Part shown: positions 39,304 through 49,282 of the stretch, one piece after another
Layout: every line of letters begins with the position of its first letter
Position numbering within the stretch: the stretch's first letter is position 1
DNA from: Trichomonas vaginalis G3
Taxonomy: Eukaryota; Parabasalia; Trichomonadida; Trichomonadidae
Reading direction: 5' to 3'
Length of the DNA stretch: 64,000 nucleotides
Assembly (NCBI RefSeq): GCF_026262505.1
Contig: NC_067206.1
Span: forward strand, 37,277,896-37,341,895
Made by a program: the position numbers and the translations under genes
Notes under the pieces: generated by a model
What the model was told of the DNA's origin: nothing
The model's database searches: none
What the model saw: the letters and a program-made list of their open reading frames with translations, nothing else

Positions 39304-39535
39304 TAATTATTCAAATTTTGCTAAGACCCATTCGTCTTTGATATATAACTCCCATTTTTGCATTTCTGGCTCGTACCAAAATTTTGAAACTTCGAATAAT
39401 TCGTTAGGAGTGTAATTACTATTCGTTTTTGGATTAATATCGAGAGATAAATGTGGTGTATTGTTGTATTTTTCAATGAACTGCTGAACTGAGTCCTTGA
39501 TTTGTTGAATATCATCCAACTCGTCTGGCAAAAAC
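39304..39535 (-). pseudogene. DDE transposase, 3' part cut off by Maverick C
   Basis: About 75 residues (PDELDDIQQIKDSVQQFIEK ... NTPHLSLDINPKTNSNYTP ... DEWVLAKFE). The NxTPHxSL and TPNELF motifs are typical of the tail that follows the catalytic Glu in IS3/retroviral-type integrases. It belongs to the same gene as 60625-61462. Confidence 0.8.
39531..39535. repeat. Target-site duplication of Maverick C, left copy
   Basis: AAAAC directly before the element tip AGTTAGTAAG. It matches AAAAC at 60625-60629 directly after the right tip. Confidence 0.85.
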
Positions 39536-39546
39536 AGTTAGTAAGA

Positions 39547-39592
39547 CTAAGTCGTGTACTGAGGCACTGCGCGCCTCCGTACACCACTTAGC
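39547..39592. repeat. Terminal hairpin, left tip of Maverick C
   Basis: Nested stems CTAAGT/ACTTAG, GTGTAC/GTACAC and GAGGC/GCCTC around a loop with CACTGCG-type sequence. It is the mirror of 60569-60613. Confidence 0.8.
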
Positions 39593-39716
39593 GTTTTTGA
39601 CACTTTACAAAACCATTAACGTATATTTTACAACACAAACGACAACACTAACTTAACCTTAAATATTTACAAAGCCGCCAACCACTTCACTTAACTACTG
39701 TAAAAAATAAACGTTC

Positions 39717-40043
39717 TCACTTACAAAAGTATTGCAACTCTTCCCATTGCTGTGCTTCACACAATAGTTCATATTCTTCAGTATCGCTGCTGTCGCTCCA
39801 ATCGTCAGAGTCAAAGTCACTGTCAAAATAAATGTTAGTAAGTTTTGACAAAGCTAATGAAACACGTTTACCGTTTGTATCGTATGCTTGTATAAACTTT
39901 CCATTCTTCATTCCTTCATAAACGCTCAAACTAACTTTACCCTTTCTCCCTCGTATCTGATAGAATGTATTTTCACGAGGAACGAAGAACAAATTCTTGA
40001 ACTCATGACCGTTGTAGTTTGTTATCTCAATAGTTTTCGTCAT
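39717..40043 (-). CDS. TIR-borne protein, left copy
   Basis: 108 residues (MTKTIEITNYNGHEFKNLFF). Domain pattern FKNLFFVPRENTFYQIRGRK ... FIQAYDTNGKRVSLALSKL, then an acidic/serine tail (DSDFDSDDWSDSSDTEEYE). The domain equals the C-terminal part of the HNH protein at 3754. An exact twin is encoded in the right TIR (60117-60443). Inference: a small DNA-binding protein made from both ends. Confidence 0.78.
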   Translation of the reverse strand: MTKTIEITNYNGHEFKNLFFVPRENTFYQIRGRKGKVSLSVYEGMKNGKFIQAYDTNGKRVSLALSKLTNIYFDSDFDSDDWSDSSDTEEYELLCEAQQWEELQYFCK

Positions 40044-40180
40044 TTATATAAAAATAAAATAAAAATAAAATATAAAAATAAAATAAAAAATAAAATAAAA
40101 AATAAAATAAAAAATAAACTTAAAAATTAATGATATCACCACTCCCACACGTATGAAAACATAGCGCAAAAATAAATTTA

Positions 40181-40227
40181 GGTGAAGTGGTGAGATCTCA
40201 CCTCTTTTTTCACCTGTTTTTTCACCC
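40181..40227 (+). repeat. Intergenic repeat R7 in left TIR
   Basis: TIR variant, GGTGAAGTGGTGAGATCTC, with two TTTTTTCACC-type units. It forms an inverted pair with R10 at 59945. Confidence 0.8.
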
Positions 40228-40243
40228 TGTTGAATTCATTGCT

Positions 40244-40480
40244 TTATAACTCTCTTCCTTTCTCCAACTCTTCTAACTTCTTCCTAAGTTTAGCAATGTT
40301 GTCCTCATGAAGTTTAATCTTTCTCAAAATTCCTTCTTTATCTAATGGTTGCTTTATCTTTCTAAACTGAACTCTACCATCCTTCATAGTATGAATGTAA
40401 AAACCTTCTGGAATAGTTCCTGATTTAATGTATTCTACCAAAAACTTTTGTTTCATTGCTTCAGTGACTTTATTTGTCAT
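40244..40480 (-). CDS. Small helical Maverick protein
   Basis: 78 residues from MTNKVTEAMKQKFLVEYIK. The second half is a heptad-rich coiled coil (DNIAKLRKKLEELEKGREL). The middle, GFYIHTMKDGRVQFRKIKQP, resembles HPFYYVSQSKDGKIYVRKRK in the gene at 42617, so the two share a small beta motif. Function unknown. Its 3' end reaches the TIR. Confidence 0.7.
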   Translation of the reverse strand: MTNKVTEAMKQKFLVEYIKSGTIPEGFYIHTMKDGRVQFRKIKQPLDKEGILRKIKLHEDNIAKLRKKLEELEKGREL

Positions 40481-40528
40481 TTCAATCAAATAAAAATTTT
40501 AATATTAAATAAAAATAACGTTATTTTT

Positions 40529-40987
40529 TCAGTAAGGAAACGCAGGAGTTTTACGATTTATTTGAGGAGTAGGTTCTGGTTTAAATGTTGGAGTCGGTTT
40601 AGGAGTTGACTTTTGAACAGGAGTTTGTACTTCCATAGGTTCAGGAGTCATTGAAGGTTTTGCTTGTGAAGGCGTTGGTTTTGGCGAAGGTGTTGGAGTT
40701 TGTTTAACTTCAGCTACTTCAGTATTATTTACAACATTTGCTTTATTTCTTTTCAACATCATAACTGCTCCTGCTGTAGCTAGCAAACCTAGTGGGAGAC
40801 CATATCTTATATAAGGACTTGACCAAATGCTATTTTTGACAGGAGCTGGTGGAACACCTAACCTTGGTGAGACTGCTCTTTGCCATTGTGCAGCTCGTAA
40901 GAAATATTCAATAGGTGCTCCATAATCGTTTGGTAAAGTTTGTTTCATAGATGGTGAAGGTTCACGAGAGCTTGATGAAGAACTCAT
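40529..40987 (-). CDS. Single-pass membrane protein with Pro-rich tail
   Basis: 152 residues. The N-terminus is Ser-rich, with one hydrophobic segment at about 62-77 (GLPLGLLATAGAVMML) followed by lysines and arginine, then a long Pro/Thr/Lys-rich tail (TPTPSPKPTPSQAKPSMTP). The layout suits a virion membrane or capsid-vertex tether; that is inference. It lies between a small gene and the capsid-like gene, all leftward. Confidence 0.72.
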   Translation of the reverse strand: MSSSSSSREPSPSMKQTLPNDYGAPIEYFLRAAQWQRAVSPRLGVPPAPVKNSIWSSPYIRYGLPLGLLATAGAVMMLKRNKANVVNNTEVAEVKQTPTPSPKPTPSQAKPSMTPEPMEVQTPVQKSTPKPTPTFKPEPTPQINRKTPAFPY

Positions 40988-41016
40988 TTATAAGCTTTAA
41001 AATAAACGTTCATCCT

Positions 41017-42589
41017 TTATTCCTCACTGTCGTCCGTAGCTAAGTTATAGTCATCTAATCTTATTATGGGGATGCCATTAGCACGCACCTGAATGGCAAA
41101 GCAACAATCCCTCATAAATCCAATAAGTGGCTTTGGTACATTTTCAGTTGCTAGTTCAATAGGTCCTTTAACAGACAATTTGTATGTTATTGGAGCAGTA
41201 GATGTTTGACCTTGCTGGAAGCAAAAGTCCACTTCTGTTGGAAACCACATAAGAAATGTGTGTTGTCATAGCTATCCCATTTATGTTCCACACTACCATC
41301 ATCCACCAATGACCTCATAACATCTTCATTAAATCCTATCATATCATTGTTTGTATTGCAAGCGTTCGCAACCATTTCATAAAATACAGGTCCATATGAT
41401 TTTTCAGGTTCTGCAGGCATATTTCCATAAGCTCCCATGGAAAGCTGAAGATATTTAAACTTAGGGTTCTCAAAATTAACATAATAGTTGTCTTTCTTTC
41501 TAAATAGTGCCCAAATACTTTTAACATTAATAGGCGTATAAGCTGCTGTAAATGTTGCACTTGAACTATCTGTATTCTTTGAGAATGAACCGTCCATAGG
41601 AATCCAATCCATAACTTTAACAGGAAAACATAAAGCCTCGTTTGTATAATGTTCTACAAGTTCTGTATAAATGTTAGGGTCTAAAGAGAATGACTTTGGA
41701 TGAATGAAACATTCATTAAAATCCATCTTTGTTCGAAATAGTTGCTGGGTTACAGTTGTAATAGTAACTGTTCCACTAGCTTCTACTGCCTTCGTTATCA
41801 TAGTGAATGGTTCATTCCATGGAACAAATTTATTTGTCGGTGGATTTGAATCTGAAGCAAATGCAACTTTAAGAGTTGGATTGAAAGCAATGATATCATT
41901 TACAGATATAGATGTGCATTGTAAGGCGTCGCTACTGAACTTTACTTTAAGCTGAATGTTTCCTGCAAAAGCTGGAATAAATCGAATAGCTTCTAATGGA
42001 AGGAATTTCTAACAGGAATTCTTAAACGAAGCTTAAAATCAAATGATTTTCCTGCTGTAATTGGACCACTAACAATTTGTCCTGTTCTGCATGTTCCCGA
42101 ATGACTCCATACATCTTCATGTCGAGTCTTTGAGAAAACATCTACTTTCTTTATTTGTTCGGTAGTTTGTGAGTTTGAAGTTATATATGCTTCTTCTCTT
42201 GCGTTGTCTTGAGAATATACGATACGACCATTTGCAAGGATTTGATATCCAGCAACTGCATAGAAAGCGTCATCGAAACCAATCCAAAATCCTGGTGGGT
42301 TTGTTTTATTGGAACCTGAACCAATTTCTTTATCTACAATAAATTGACCTTCCATTTTATACGTAATGAATGTATTGTAAAGGTCCAACATATTTTCACC
42401 AGGAGGTGAGAGATTGAATGTTACCCATGTGTTATCTTTAGCAGTTCCAGGTTGTGATGGAATCTTTGCGTCAGAATATTTTCTATTAGTGTCACCAATT
42501 TGAACTGCATTGTCTATGATATCGAAATATGAGCGAATCTGATGAATATGCTCTGCTGGAGTAAATTCGTTTAACTGTTCGTTCTGCAT
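41017..42589 (-). pseudogene. Major-capsid-like protein (double jelly-roll type), broken
   Basis: The locus starts MQNEQLNEFTPAEHIHQIRS and encodes a long beta-rich protein (DNTWVTFNLSPPGENMLDLY; GFWIGFDDAFYAVAGYQILA; PVFYEMVANACNTNNDMIGF; GPIELATENVPKPLIGF). Length of about 520 codons, beta content and position beside membrane and small virion genes fit the double jelly-roll major capsid protein reported for Polintons. I matched it by layout and not by alignment. It has about two breaks. Confidence 0.65.
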
Positions 42590-42616
42590 GTATTTACTTC
42601 AGATAAAAATATCTAT

Positions 42617-43051
42617 TTACTTCATTATTCTCACTCTTCTTCTTGGCATTCGTGGTGGAAGTTGTTTCTTGACATTTTCAATGAACTGTACATTCTCTTT
42701 TGTCTCAACTTCTTTCACTGGCGGGTCAGGATTCTTTGACTCGGTTTGTTTTTCAATGAAATTCACGAACTTTGCAATAAGCTCTTGGTTCGTTATTGAA
42801 AGTACATCTGGCTTCTTTTCTTCTGGTTCTATTGACTTTTCAGTTTGAACAGAAGGTTTTATATGGGCTTCGTGGACTTCACCCTTGCCATACACCTTAA
42901 TGTTGTCGCTTTCTGCATTCGCTAATGGAACCTTTCTTTTTCTTACGTATATTTTACCATCTTTACTCTGACTTACGTAATAGAAAGGATGTTGTATTCC
43001 TCTTGCGTCATTTAATATGATAGACTCTCGTTCTGATTTTGACAAGCTCAT
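42617..43051 (-). CDS. Basic Maverick protein of unknown function
   Basis: 144 residues (MSLSKSERESIILNDARGIQ). N-terminal beta motif HPFYYVSQSKDGKIYVRKRK, helical middle (LIAKFVNFIEKQTES), and a very basic C-terminus (PPRMPRRRVRIMK). The basic end suggests DNA or capsid-interior binding. It is divergent from the gene at 43097, with a 45-bp spacer. Confidence 0.7.
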   Translation of the reverse strand: MSLSKSERESIILNDARGIQHPFYYVSQSKDGKIYVRKRKVPLANAESDNIKVYGKGEVHEAHIKPSVQTEKSIEPEEKKPDVLSITNQELIAKFVNFIEKQTESKNPDPPVKEVETKENVQFIENVKKQLPPRMPRRRVRIMK

Positions 43052-43096
43052 TTTACATCGGTTAAAGTTTTAATTTTGTTTTTTATCTGCAGTCAA

Positions 43097-43357
43097 ATGA
43101 CTCAGACAAGCCCTACGGACAAGACCCAAGGGGTTATAGATGTTGAAGCATTGAAGAAAGAAATTCGTGAGCAAATTTTATCCGAACTGAAGGAACAAAA
43201 ACAAGAACAAAAGCCAGAGAGACCAAAGAGAAAACTTAGTGAAAAACAACTTGCTGCATTAGCTGCTGGAAGACAAAAGAACCCACGTTTGCTGGCGAAG
43301 AAAGCTAGAGAAGAAGCTGAAGCAAAAGCTAAAGAAGCTGAAGCAAAGAAAGAGTAA
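43097..43357 (+). CDS. Small Lys/Glu/Ala-rich coiled-coil protein
   Basis: 86 residues from MTQTSPTDKTQGVIDVEALK; I preferred this ATG over one 21 bp upstream because the upstream part is leader-like. Nearly all helix, with KLSEKQLAALAAGRQKNPRL in the middle and an (E)AKAKEAEAK tail. Composition resembles small DNA-binding virion core proteins. I recognise no family. Confidence 0.65.
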   Translation: MTQTSPTDKTQGVIDVEALKKEIREQILSELKEQKQEQKPERPKRKLSEKQLAALAAGRQKNPRLLAKKAREEAEAKAKEAEAKKE

Positions 43358-43381
43358 ATGGTTTATTTTTATCCGAATTAA

Positions 43382-44239
43382 ATGTATAGACAAATACCTT
43401 TATCTGTTGCGTTCAGTAGTGAAAACCCTGACGTCAAAATAAAGGGGAACAGAGTAACGTTTAAGTTTCCAACAGACTGGATTGTGAACATAAATGAAGA
43501 GAAGTACATTGGCATAACATCTATGTATATAACACGTGCTTTCAGAAAGGTTGACTTTATACTTCAAGTCGAGATAGAAAATGACGAACAGTCTTTAAGC
43601 GCCCAAAACATTCACATATACAAATACTTTAAAGACGATACAACATTGTTGCAATGTATGATTTCATTTAATGAAATGTTCGAGAAAAAGTTTAACATTG
43701 AAGTACAAACTTTACAGCCTTTACGTGAGTTTCTTGCACAACTGAAAGAAGAAGGTAGTCAGCCACAACTTATAGACTTTCATTATGAATTTAATGAAAA
43801 TGAAGATGGAACTCATGACTGTCAGTTTGTTGTATTCTCACCATTCAATGAAGTCGCTAAAGAGAAAGAAAATCCATTACGTATAAGATTTCAAATCTCT
43901 GAACCCAATGAAGACTTCAAAAATGTTTTCAATTATGATGCAATGCTTCCGAGGAAAAATGAATTTTCAAAGATTGTAACACCTGGCATTTGGGATAGAA
44001 AGCAAGCTATATTATATTCAAACTTAAGTAAGGGAGTTGAAAATGAGTTCATTGGTCATACAAGAACTTCACCACTTCCTAACCCTAAATACTATAAATT
44101 AACTGGCTTCAATCGTGAGTTTTGGATAGACATGTTCTCCACTCATGACCATAACTGCCCAGTGTTCTTACCTCCAGACCATAAGGACTGTCTCTACATT
44201 GAAGCACAACTCTTAAACTCTACCATCGCAGTATTGTAA
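43382..44239 (+). CDS. Probable virion structural protein (FP-x2-WI family)
   Basis: 285 residues (MYRQIPLSVAFSSENPDVK). Beta-rich; the N-terminal motif VTFKFPTDWIVNINEEKYIG is shared loosely with the genes at 11725/58305 and 15171. It ends HKDCLYIEAQLLNSTIAVL, parallel to YGNCLYIESKIANVTGI of the gene at 8745, which links both virion families. It lies 22 bp after the preceding gene. Inference: a minor capsid component. Confidence 0.68.
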   Translation: MYRQIPLSVAFSSENPDVKIKGNRVTFKFPTDWIVNINEEKYIGITSMYITRAFRKVDFILQVEIENDEQSLSAQNIHIYKYFKDDTTLLQCMISFNEMFEKKFNIEVQTLQPLREFLAQLKEEGSQPQLIDFHYEFNENEDGTHDCQFVVFSPFNEVAKEKENPLRIRFQISEPNEDFKNVFNYDAMLPRKNEFSKIVTPGIWDRKQAILYSNLSKGVENEFIGHTRTSPLPNPKYYKLTGFNREFWIDMFSTHDHNCPVFLPPDHKDCLYIEAQLLNSTIAVL

Positions 44240-44249
44240 ATGACCACAT

Positions 44250-44274
44250 GGGCTTCGCCCTTGCCGCTAGCGGC
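44250..44274. repeat. GC-rich double-hairpin insert, intergenic
   Basis: GGGC-TTC-GCCC (44250-44260) and GCCG-CTAG-CGGC (44263-44274), just after the stop of the upstream gene and before the convergent polymerase. Confidence 0.75.
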
Positions 44275-44320
44275 TTATTTTTATCACGAATGACCTCATT
44301 GCTGACAAAAATAAATGACC

Positions 44321-47013
44321 TCAGAACTTCAACTTACGAATAAAGCTTGTTTTAGTCGTTATTGAGAAGTTAAACTTCTCTTCAAAGCAAGGTTGACATG
44401 ACTTACATAAGTCAAATCCAATCTCTTGACCGTCATAAAGTGCTTTATATAACTTCATAACACTGAACTCAGAGTCTTTGTCAAATTTTCCTTGCGGAAC
44501 CATTAAACCTTTATCTTCATCATAGAAACACTGAACAGAGTCAGGAAACATTTCATTAGCGGTTAAAGCAATAACATCTTGCTTCACGCCTTTCATTCTG
44601 CAGTGAAATGCAACTTCATTTAAATCATTCGTGAGTAAGTCTATGTAAGTCTTCTTTCCACAAAATATTGACTTGTATGCTAAACTTTGTTTATCTTTTG
44701 TGATTTCTGCAAAGTCGCTATGAAATTGACCAAGGTTTTTACCAATGAGAACTCTTCCATAACGTTTCTCAAACTCTTCAGCTAAACGAGGGATATCTTC
44801 ATTGTAGAGATGCATACTGTCCGTATCGCTATAAAAGATGTCCATTCCTAAGTCCTCAGCAGTACAGAATACTTCACACATTATTCTCTTCAACATAGAC
44901 AGAATGTTAACACCAAGTGGACAGAAGTTAAAGTGTCTGCAAATGCTTTTCGTTAGCTTGAAAATAGTTTTATCTGAACCATCCAAACCTTCGAACTTCA
45001 CTATATGGTTGTAGTTTCTGATGGCATATCTTATAGCATCTTTGTCATTTACTATGGTTATTTTTGACTCAATAGGAGATAGAATAGTTTTGCCATAAAT
45101 ACTGTTCAGAATGAGCTTTATATTTTCTTGCAAAGGATTTCCTTCTTTCTTATACTTTAACCTTAACTCAAACAACTTCTTTACTTCATCTCTTATTCTA
45201 ATATCTCTGTTTCCATCGTAATAGTATCCTTGCAACACTTCACATTTGACACCTTGATATTTTATGAGGTCTTGTAATGTTATATGGTCAACATACATTA
45301 ACAGCAAGTGTTTGAACTTCTGGGAACGTTAAGTTCTGGATTTAGTTCAGGGTCACAAACTATTAAAGGAAAGTGTCTATGTATTCCAATCTCTGTTATC
45401 TTAATGAGAACAAAGAAGCCAGACATAAACTTTTCACCAATGGGTTCCTTTTGGTCGTCATCGAATAAATGTCTCATGAGATACTCTGTGCTTAACATTT
45501 CTTTCTTCATAACCTTTGGAATACCTTCTAAAGTATAAAGTCTTGCTATAGCGGATGGATATAATGAAACAGCGTCGAAGTCAGCAATGAGTTTCTTTTC
45601 GCTCTTTTGTTTAATGTTATCTGACAGCATACATCTTCCCCCTTGAATACAGCGTGAAATAAATTCTCTTGGTTTATTTGAGAGGTCATATAAATTTCCA
45701 TTCGGGAAGTACACTCTGTTCTCAAATAATTTGTTAGCAATTGAACAAATACTAACGTAGTCATAAACGTTTAAATCAAATTCTTTCAATATGTCATTGC
45801 GGAACTTAACAAAACCTTCTCTTAAAATTCTTACATCTTGTTTGCAATAAAATGTGCTATACTTTTCTAAGTCGAAGTGGTTCTCATCTATTCTGCAACC
45901 TTTGATGGAATCTATGTTTTTCATGAATGTATCTGCATCCCGGATAAACTTACATGCTTCAGAAATGACACCAGTTCTGTTGTCATTTGCTAACAAAGTA
46001 CTGCTGTAGTAGTTATATGGAAATACTTCTTTCGGTCCTGTTTGTAAGTTAAACATAGCAGGAAATAGTTTAAGCTTCTTATTTATAACACTGTAAGAGT
46101 CTTTTATAATAATTGCCCTTCCTTTATATAAGCCAGTTATTTGCATTGTTCGTGAACCTTTAATGATGGGAGTTCCTTTCACTTCTGTCATGTGTCTTAA
46201 GATGAAGTTTATATCATAACTGAGGTTATGGAAATATATTAAACTCTTGTCAGGAAGTCGTTCCAAAAATTCTGTTGCACAGTTCTGACCCCAAATGCTT
46301 TCACTCACTGAACCATCTTCACTGTCATAACAGATGTTAAAAGCTTTATGAAAGCCGTCTGTGCTACACTCAAAGTCAGCAAAGAAAACGTGCTGAGGAA
46401 TGAACTTGCACTTATTTTTATTTACTTCTTTTGACTCGGCTTTCTTCTTCAGTTGTACACAATACTTTGGAGCATATGTCAAATCTTTAAATGGTGCAAG
46501 GTTCTGTTTATATAAGTCAGTCGTATATGTGAAAAGTTCTCCATAAGAAATAGGTTCGAAATATTTGCACTCCCACAATGTTTTCATAACATCCCATAAC
46601 GGTGTTGTTCTATCATAACGAACTACATATTTATCTTCTCTTTTTGTATAAATCTTCATCTGTTTCTCAAGGTTCATTCCACCACAAGCTTTGAGAATTT
46701 CTATATAGTTGCGAATGAAATATGTTGTCATTGGTAATCTTTCATTTAGCATGTAGTGGTCTTCAACAAGAAGTAAGTCAATAGTTCGAACAGTTTCACA
46801 TTCTTTTGGTATGTATCTCTTTATTTCATTATGTCTTGAGTCATTGAAGTAACCAATGGTAACATTAAATGCTATACCTGTTGCGTCAGAAATTTCTTGT
46901 ACTTTACTTTGAGGAAAGTCTCTAACACGAATGACTTCTCTCATGTGGTCAATAGTCTCTCCATCTACTCCAGCCTGAATGCAAGCATAAACGAAACAAT
47001 TGTCTTCTGTCAT
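44321..47013 (-). pseudogene. Protein-primed type B DNA polymerase of copy C, broken
   Basis: N-terminal region MTEDNCFVYACIQAGVDGET, then exonuclease motifs (FFADFECSTDG; IYFHNLSYDINFILR; YCKQDVRILREGF), palm motif A (LIADFDAVSLYPSAIARL), motif B region (ILNSIYGKTILSP), motif C (IFYSDTDSMHLYN) and a KKTYIDLL thumb-side motif. All hallmarks of Maverick polymerases are present in order. The locus has about one break. A CxxC pair (LCKSCQPCF) lies near the end. Upstream on the same strand is the gene at 47033. Confidence 0.92.
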
Positions 47014-47032
47014 AAGTGTGCAGTTCTTTTGT

Positions 47033-47710
47033 TCAATTCATTGAAATTTGGTAGCGTTCAAGATTTATAGGTAATGTGCAAAGATACTTCCAGAACTGAC
47101 CGCTTCTCTTCTTATAAAACTTCTTTTCACCATTATCTTTCCAAAAGCTTTCTATAAGTGCTGGGTTTCCTGTTTGCTTAAGAGCTTCCAAAATGGCTTT
47201 CTGGTCATTTGTCAGTGTGCTTTCATCTCTATATGGTCTCTTTTTTGGTTTGCCTTTCTTTACATCTGACATCGTTAAGCCTTCATATTCTGTTAAATCA
47301 TACATCTTTATTTCAGTAAGATTCTTTATGTTTGTCAAGAAGAAGTCATAGTGCATTTCAACAATACCTGCAGCATTTGCTTCTATCTCTGATATAAAGT
47401 TCTCCTTCAAGAGCTGATGTAGTAATGTTCCAATATTATTGAGGTTTAACGTAGAACATTCATACTTTCCACCAAGTTTATAACATACCATCCATCTCTG
47501 TTGTGAGTTTATTTTAATTTTCTCTAAGAGTCTCATGAAAACCTTACCGAAATGTTTGTGTAAGTAGTCTCTGTTTGGTTCATCTAAAGCTTCGATGTTA
47601 AAGTCAATGAGTCTATTGCCTGACTTCACATTTCTCTTCCTATTCTCTTCATCTTTCTTTAACCATCTCTCACCTTCTTTTGGTTTGTCGTCAATGGAAC
47701 GAATGGACAT
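47033..47710 (-). CDS. Polymerase-upstream protein of unknown function
   Basis: 225 residues (MSIRSIDDKPKEGERWLKKD). Mixed beta/helix in the first two thirds (QQRWMVCYKLGGKYECSTLN), then a Lys-rich linker and a C-terminal part (FWKDNGEKKFYKKRSGQFWK). It ends 20 bp before the polymerase ATG, so it is likely co-transcribed. A role in replication, for example priming or a terminal protein, is plausible from position only. Confidence 0.68.
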   Translation of the reverse strand: MSIRSIDDKPKEGERWLKKDEENRKRNVKSGNRLIDFNIEALDEPNRDYLHKHFGKVFMRLLEKIKINSQQRWMVCYKLGGKYECSTLNLNNIGTLLHQLLKENFISEIEANAAGIVEMHYDFFLTNIKNLTEIKMYDLTEYEGLTMSDVKKGKPKKRPYRDESTLTNDQKAILEALKQTGNPALIESFWKDNGEKKFYKKRSGQFWKYLCTLPINLERYQISMN

Positions 47711-48097
47711 CGTTAGCTTTGCGAACTTGTTCTATAGCGCTCTTAAACATCTCTCTTCTCTGTTGTTTCAGTGTGTCGTCTCTTCTTCTTGTTTCACCAA
47801 CGTTCGCATTTGTTATGTCAAACATTTCTCTTCTTACTTCATGAGGTACTGAACGTCTATGATATAAGTCAATAGCAACGTCATTTAAAGGAAATGCTCT
47901 TGCATGGACTTCGTCCTCGCCGCGTTGCGCTTTATGAACTCATGAATTCTATCATAACTTATTGCACCATTATAGTCTTTAATGAAGTCAGCGAGTGCTT
48001 TTTTGTTTGTTGCGTAATGCTTTGCAACATCTATATTAGCTTCTGTAAGAAGTTGTTTTATTTCCGAGTGTTCTAACTTAGACAACTTCCGATACAT
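47691..48097 (-). pseudogene. Small helical gene upstream of the replication block
   Basis: Starts MYRKLSKLEHSEIKQLLTEA, a helical domain resembling that of the copy B gene at 25297 (same position relative to the polymerase). The later part is basic (RREMFKSAIEQVRKAND). It contains a hairpin insert. The locus looks broken once. Its 3' end slightly overlaps the start of the gene at 47033. Confidence 0.55.
47906..47930. repeat. GC-rich double-hairpin insert, in coding sequence
   Basis: GGAC-TTC-GTCC (47906-47916) followed by a short CGC-GTT-GCG fold (47921-47929). It is related to the intergenic insert at 51170. Confidence 0.65.
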
Positions 48098-48189
48098 CTT
48101 TAGTAGGAAATAAAAAAAATATTTTTTGAAAAAATTAGATTAGATTTTTTTAAAGTTATTTTTCAAAATAATTTAATATTTTTATTTTA

Positions 48190-48663
48190 ATGAAACACAT
48201 GCAAGATTGCAAGTTCTTTTCATACAATGCTCTCGCTACTGCCATCAAGAATGAGTTCAATAATGCTTCAAATGTTAATGTTATCTTTAACAAGAAGTTT
48301 GTGAAAGAATCTAAGTTTGGTCAGTATGTCAGACCATTAGCTATCGTCATTGACCGCAAACGTTATACTTCACAAGAGTTAGCAGTAGTTTTGAAACAAA
48401 AGAGTTTCTTCGTGAATGTCAAAGATACTCATTATACTGTCATAAAGAACTCTAACGTTGACTTCTTCAGTATTGCTTTAAATCTTTCCGAACAGAAAGA
48501 ATATAAGAAGGGTGAAACAAATGTGAAATATTATCCTTCATCTCTGAAGACAATAACGAACAAAGATGTTATACAGAAATTCTTACCAAAGGTTGAAGAA
48601 GCTTCTATTGACATTGACGAAGGAAGTGAAATGGTTGAAGAAATAGACCCTGAAGCTATTTAA
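48190..48663 (+). CDS. Maverick gene, complete twin of 1-434
   Basis: 157 residues, MKHMQDCKFFSYNALATAIK to EEIDPEAI. It defines the 5' end missing from the copy A gene. The leader is extremely AT-rich (48100-48189). It differs from copy A at scattered silent and conservative positions, as expected of a gene kept under selection until recently. No family recognised. Confidence 0.8.
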   Translation: MKHMQDCKFFSYNALATAIKNEFNNASNVNVIFNKKFVKESKFGQYVRPLAIVIDRKRYTSQELAVVLKQKSFFVNVKDTHYTVIKNSNVDFFSIALNLSEQKEYKKGETNVKYYPSSLKTITNKDVIQKFLPKVEEASIDIDEGSEMVEEIDPEAI

Positions 48664-48681
48664 GCAAAAATATATTTTTGG

Positions 48682-48897
48682 TTAGTCTTCATATCGATAT
48701 TTTACAACAATTCCCCAATGTATAAACTTTTCATACGCTTTTTCATAAGCTTTATATACCTTCAGAAATTTTGCATAATCTTTAGAAGCATTTAGATATT
48801 GTTTAAATGCTTTGTATGTCTTCAGAAATTTTGCATAATCTTTTACATGTTGTTCGTTCTCTTCTTCTGTCATGAGTTCCGAATATTCTAAATTCAT
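48682..48897 (-). CDS. Small protein with duplicated KDYAKFLKxYKA motif
   Basis: 71 residues (MNLEYSELMTEEENEQHVKD). It contains two copies of a roughly 20-residue helical unit, KDYAKFLKTYKAFKQYL and KDYAKFLKVYKAYEKAY, visible as a DNA direct repeat near 48767-48845. It is absent from copy A, where the corresponding interval carries repeat R1 instead. Unknown function. Confidence 0.65.
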   Translation of the reverse strand: MNLEYSELMTEEENEQHVKDYAKFLKTYKAFKQYLNASKDYAKFLKVYKAYEKAYEKFIHWGIVVKYRYED

Positions 48898-48953
48898 GTT
48901 CTTTCATATGAGATAAAATTTTATAAAAAAAAATAAAATTAGCTTAGATTTTT

Positions 48954-49262
48954 TTATTCTTCCTCTTTGAAGTTTTCGAAATATTCTGTTATTTTTTCCT
49001 TCAGTAATGTTAAGTCTTCTTTGAATGTAAGTATTGTGCAACCTTTGATGTCATAGTGTGTTTGAGGAAGAGTATTTTTGACAATTTCCTTTATTTGCTC
49101 ATTCGGTGTCATTGAAATCGGTAAGTTTTCACGATAGAACCAGTTTCTGTCAGATTTATATATTTTAGCTAAGTCATAAAAGCTCTTGTTGTTTCTTCTG
49201 ACTAAATGCAACATAACCATATCTTTATCTTCTTCTTTCTCCAACTCTTCAGTATATATCAT
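48954..49262 (-). pseudogene. Remnant of the KilA-N gene
   Basis: Matches the DUF3627-like C-terminal domain of the copy A gene at 551-1411 (MIYTEELEKEEDKDMVMLHL ... FKEEE). Without the KilA-N region it is a broken copy. Confidence 0.85.
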
Positions 49263-49282
49263 TAAATTTTATCCTGTATGAA

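Larger units (their letters stand above)
39536..40256. repeat. Left terminal inverted repeat of Maverick C
   Basis: About 720 bp, complementary to 59916-60624. It holds a terminal hairpin (39547-39592), the TIR gene (39717-40043), an A+T tract of AAATAAAAT units (about 40047-40125) that is longer than in the right arm, and intergenic repeat R7 (40181-40227). Confidence 0.9.

Noticed and set aside
40047-40125. AAATAAAAT tract as a CRISPR-like or telomeric array
   Set aside because: Simple low-complexity slippage tract in the TIR; no spacers, and not a telomere unit. No CRISPR array is present in the window.
44250-44274. GC-rich hairpins as rho-independent terminators
   Set aside because: The organism is eukaryotic, many hairpins lie within genes, and few are followed by a T-run.
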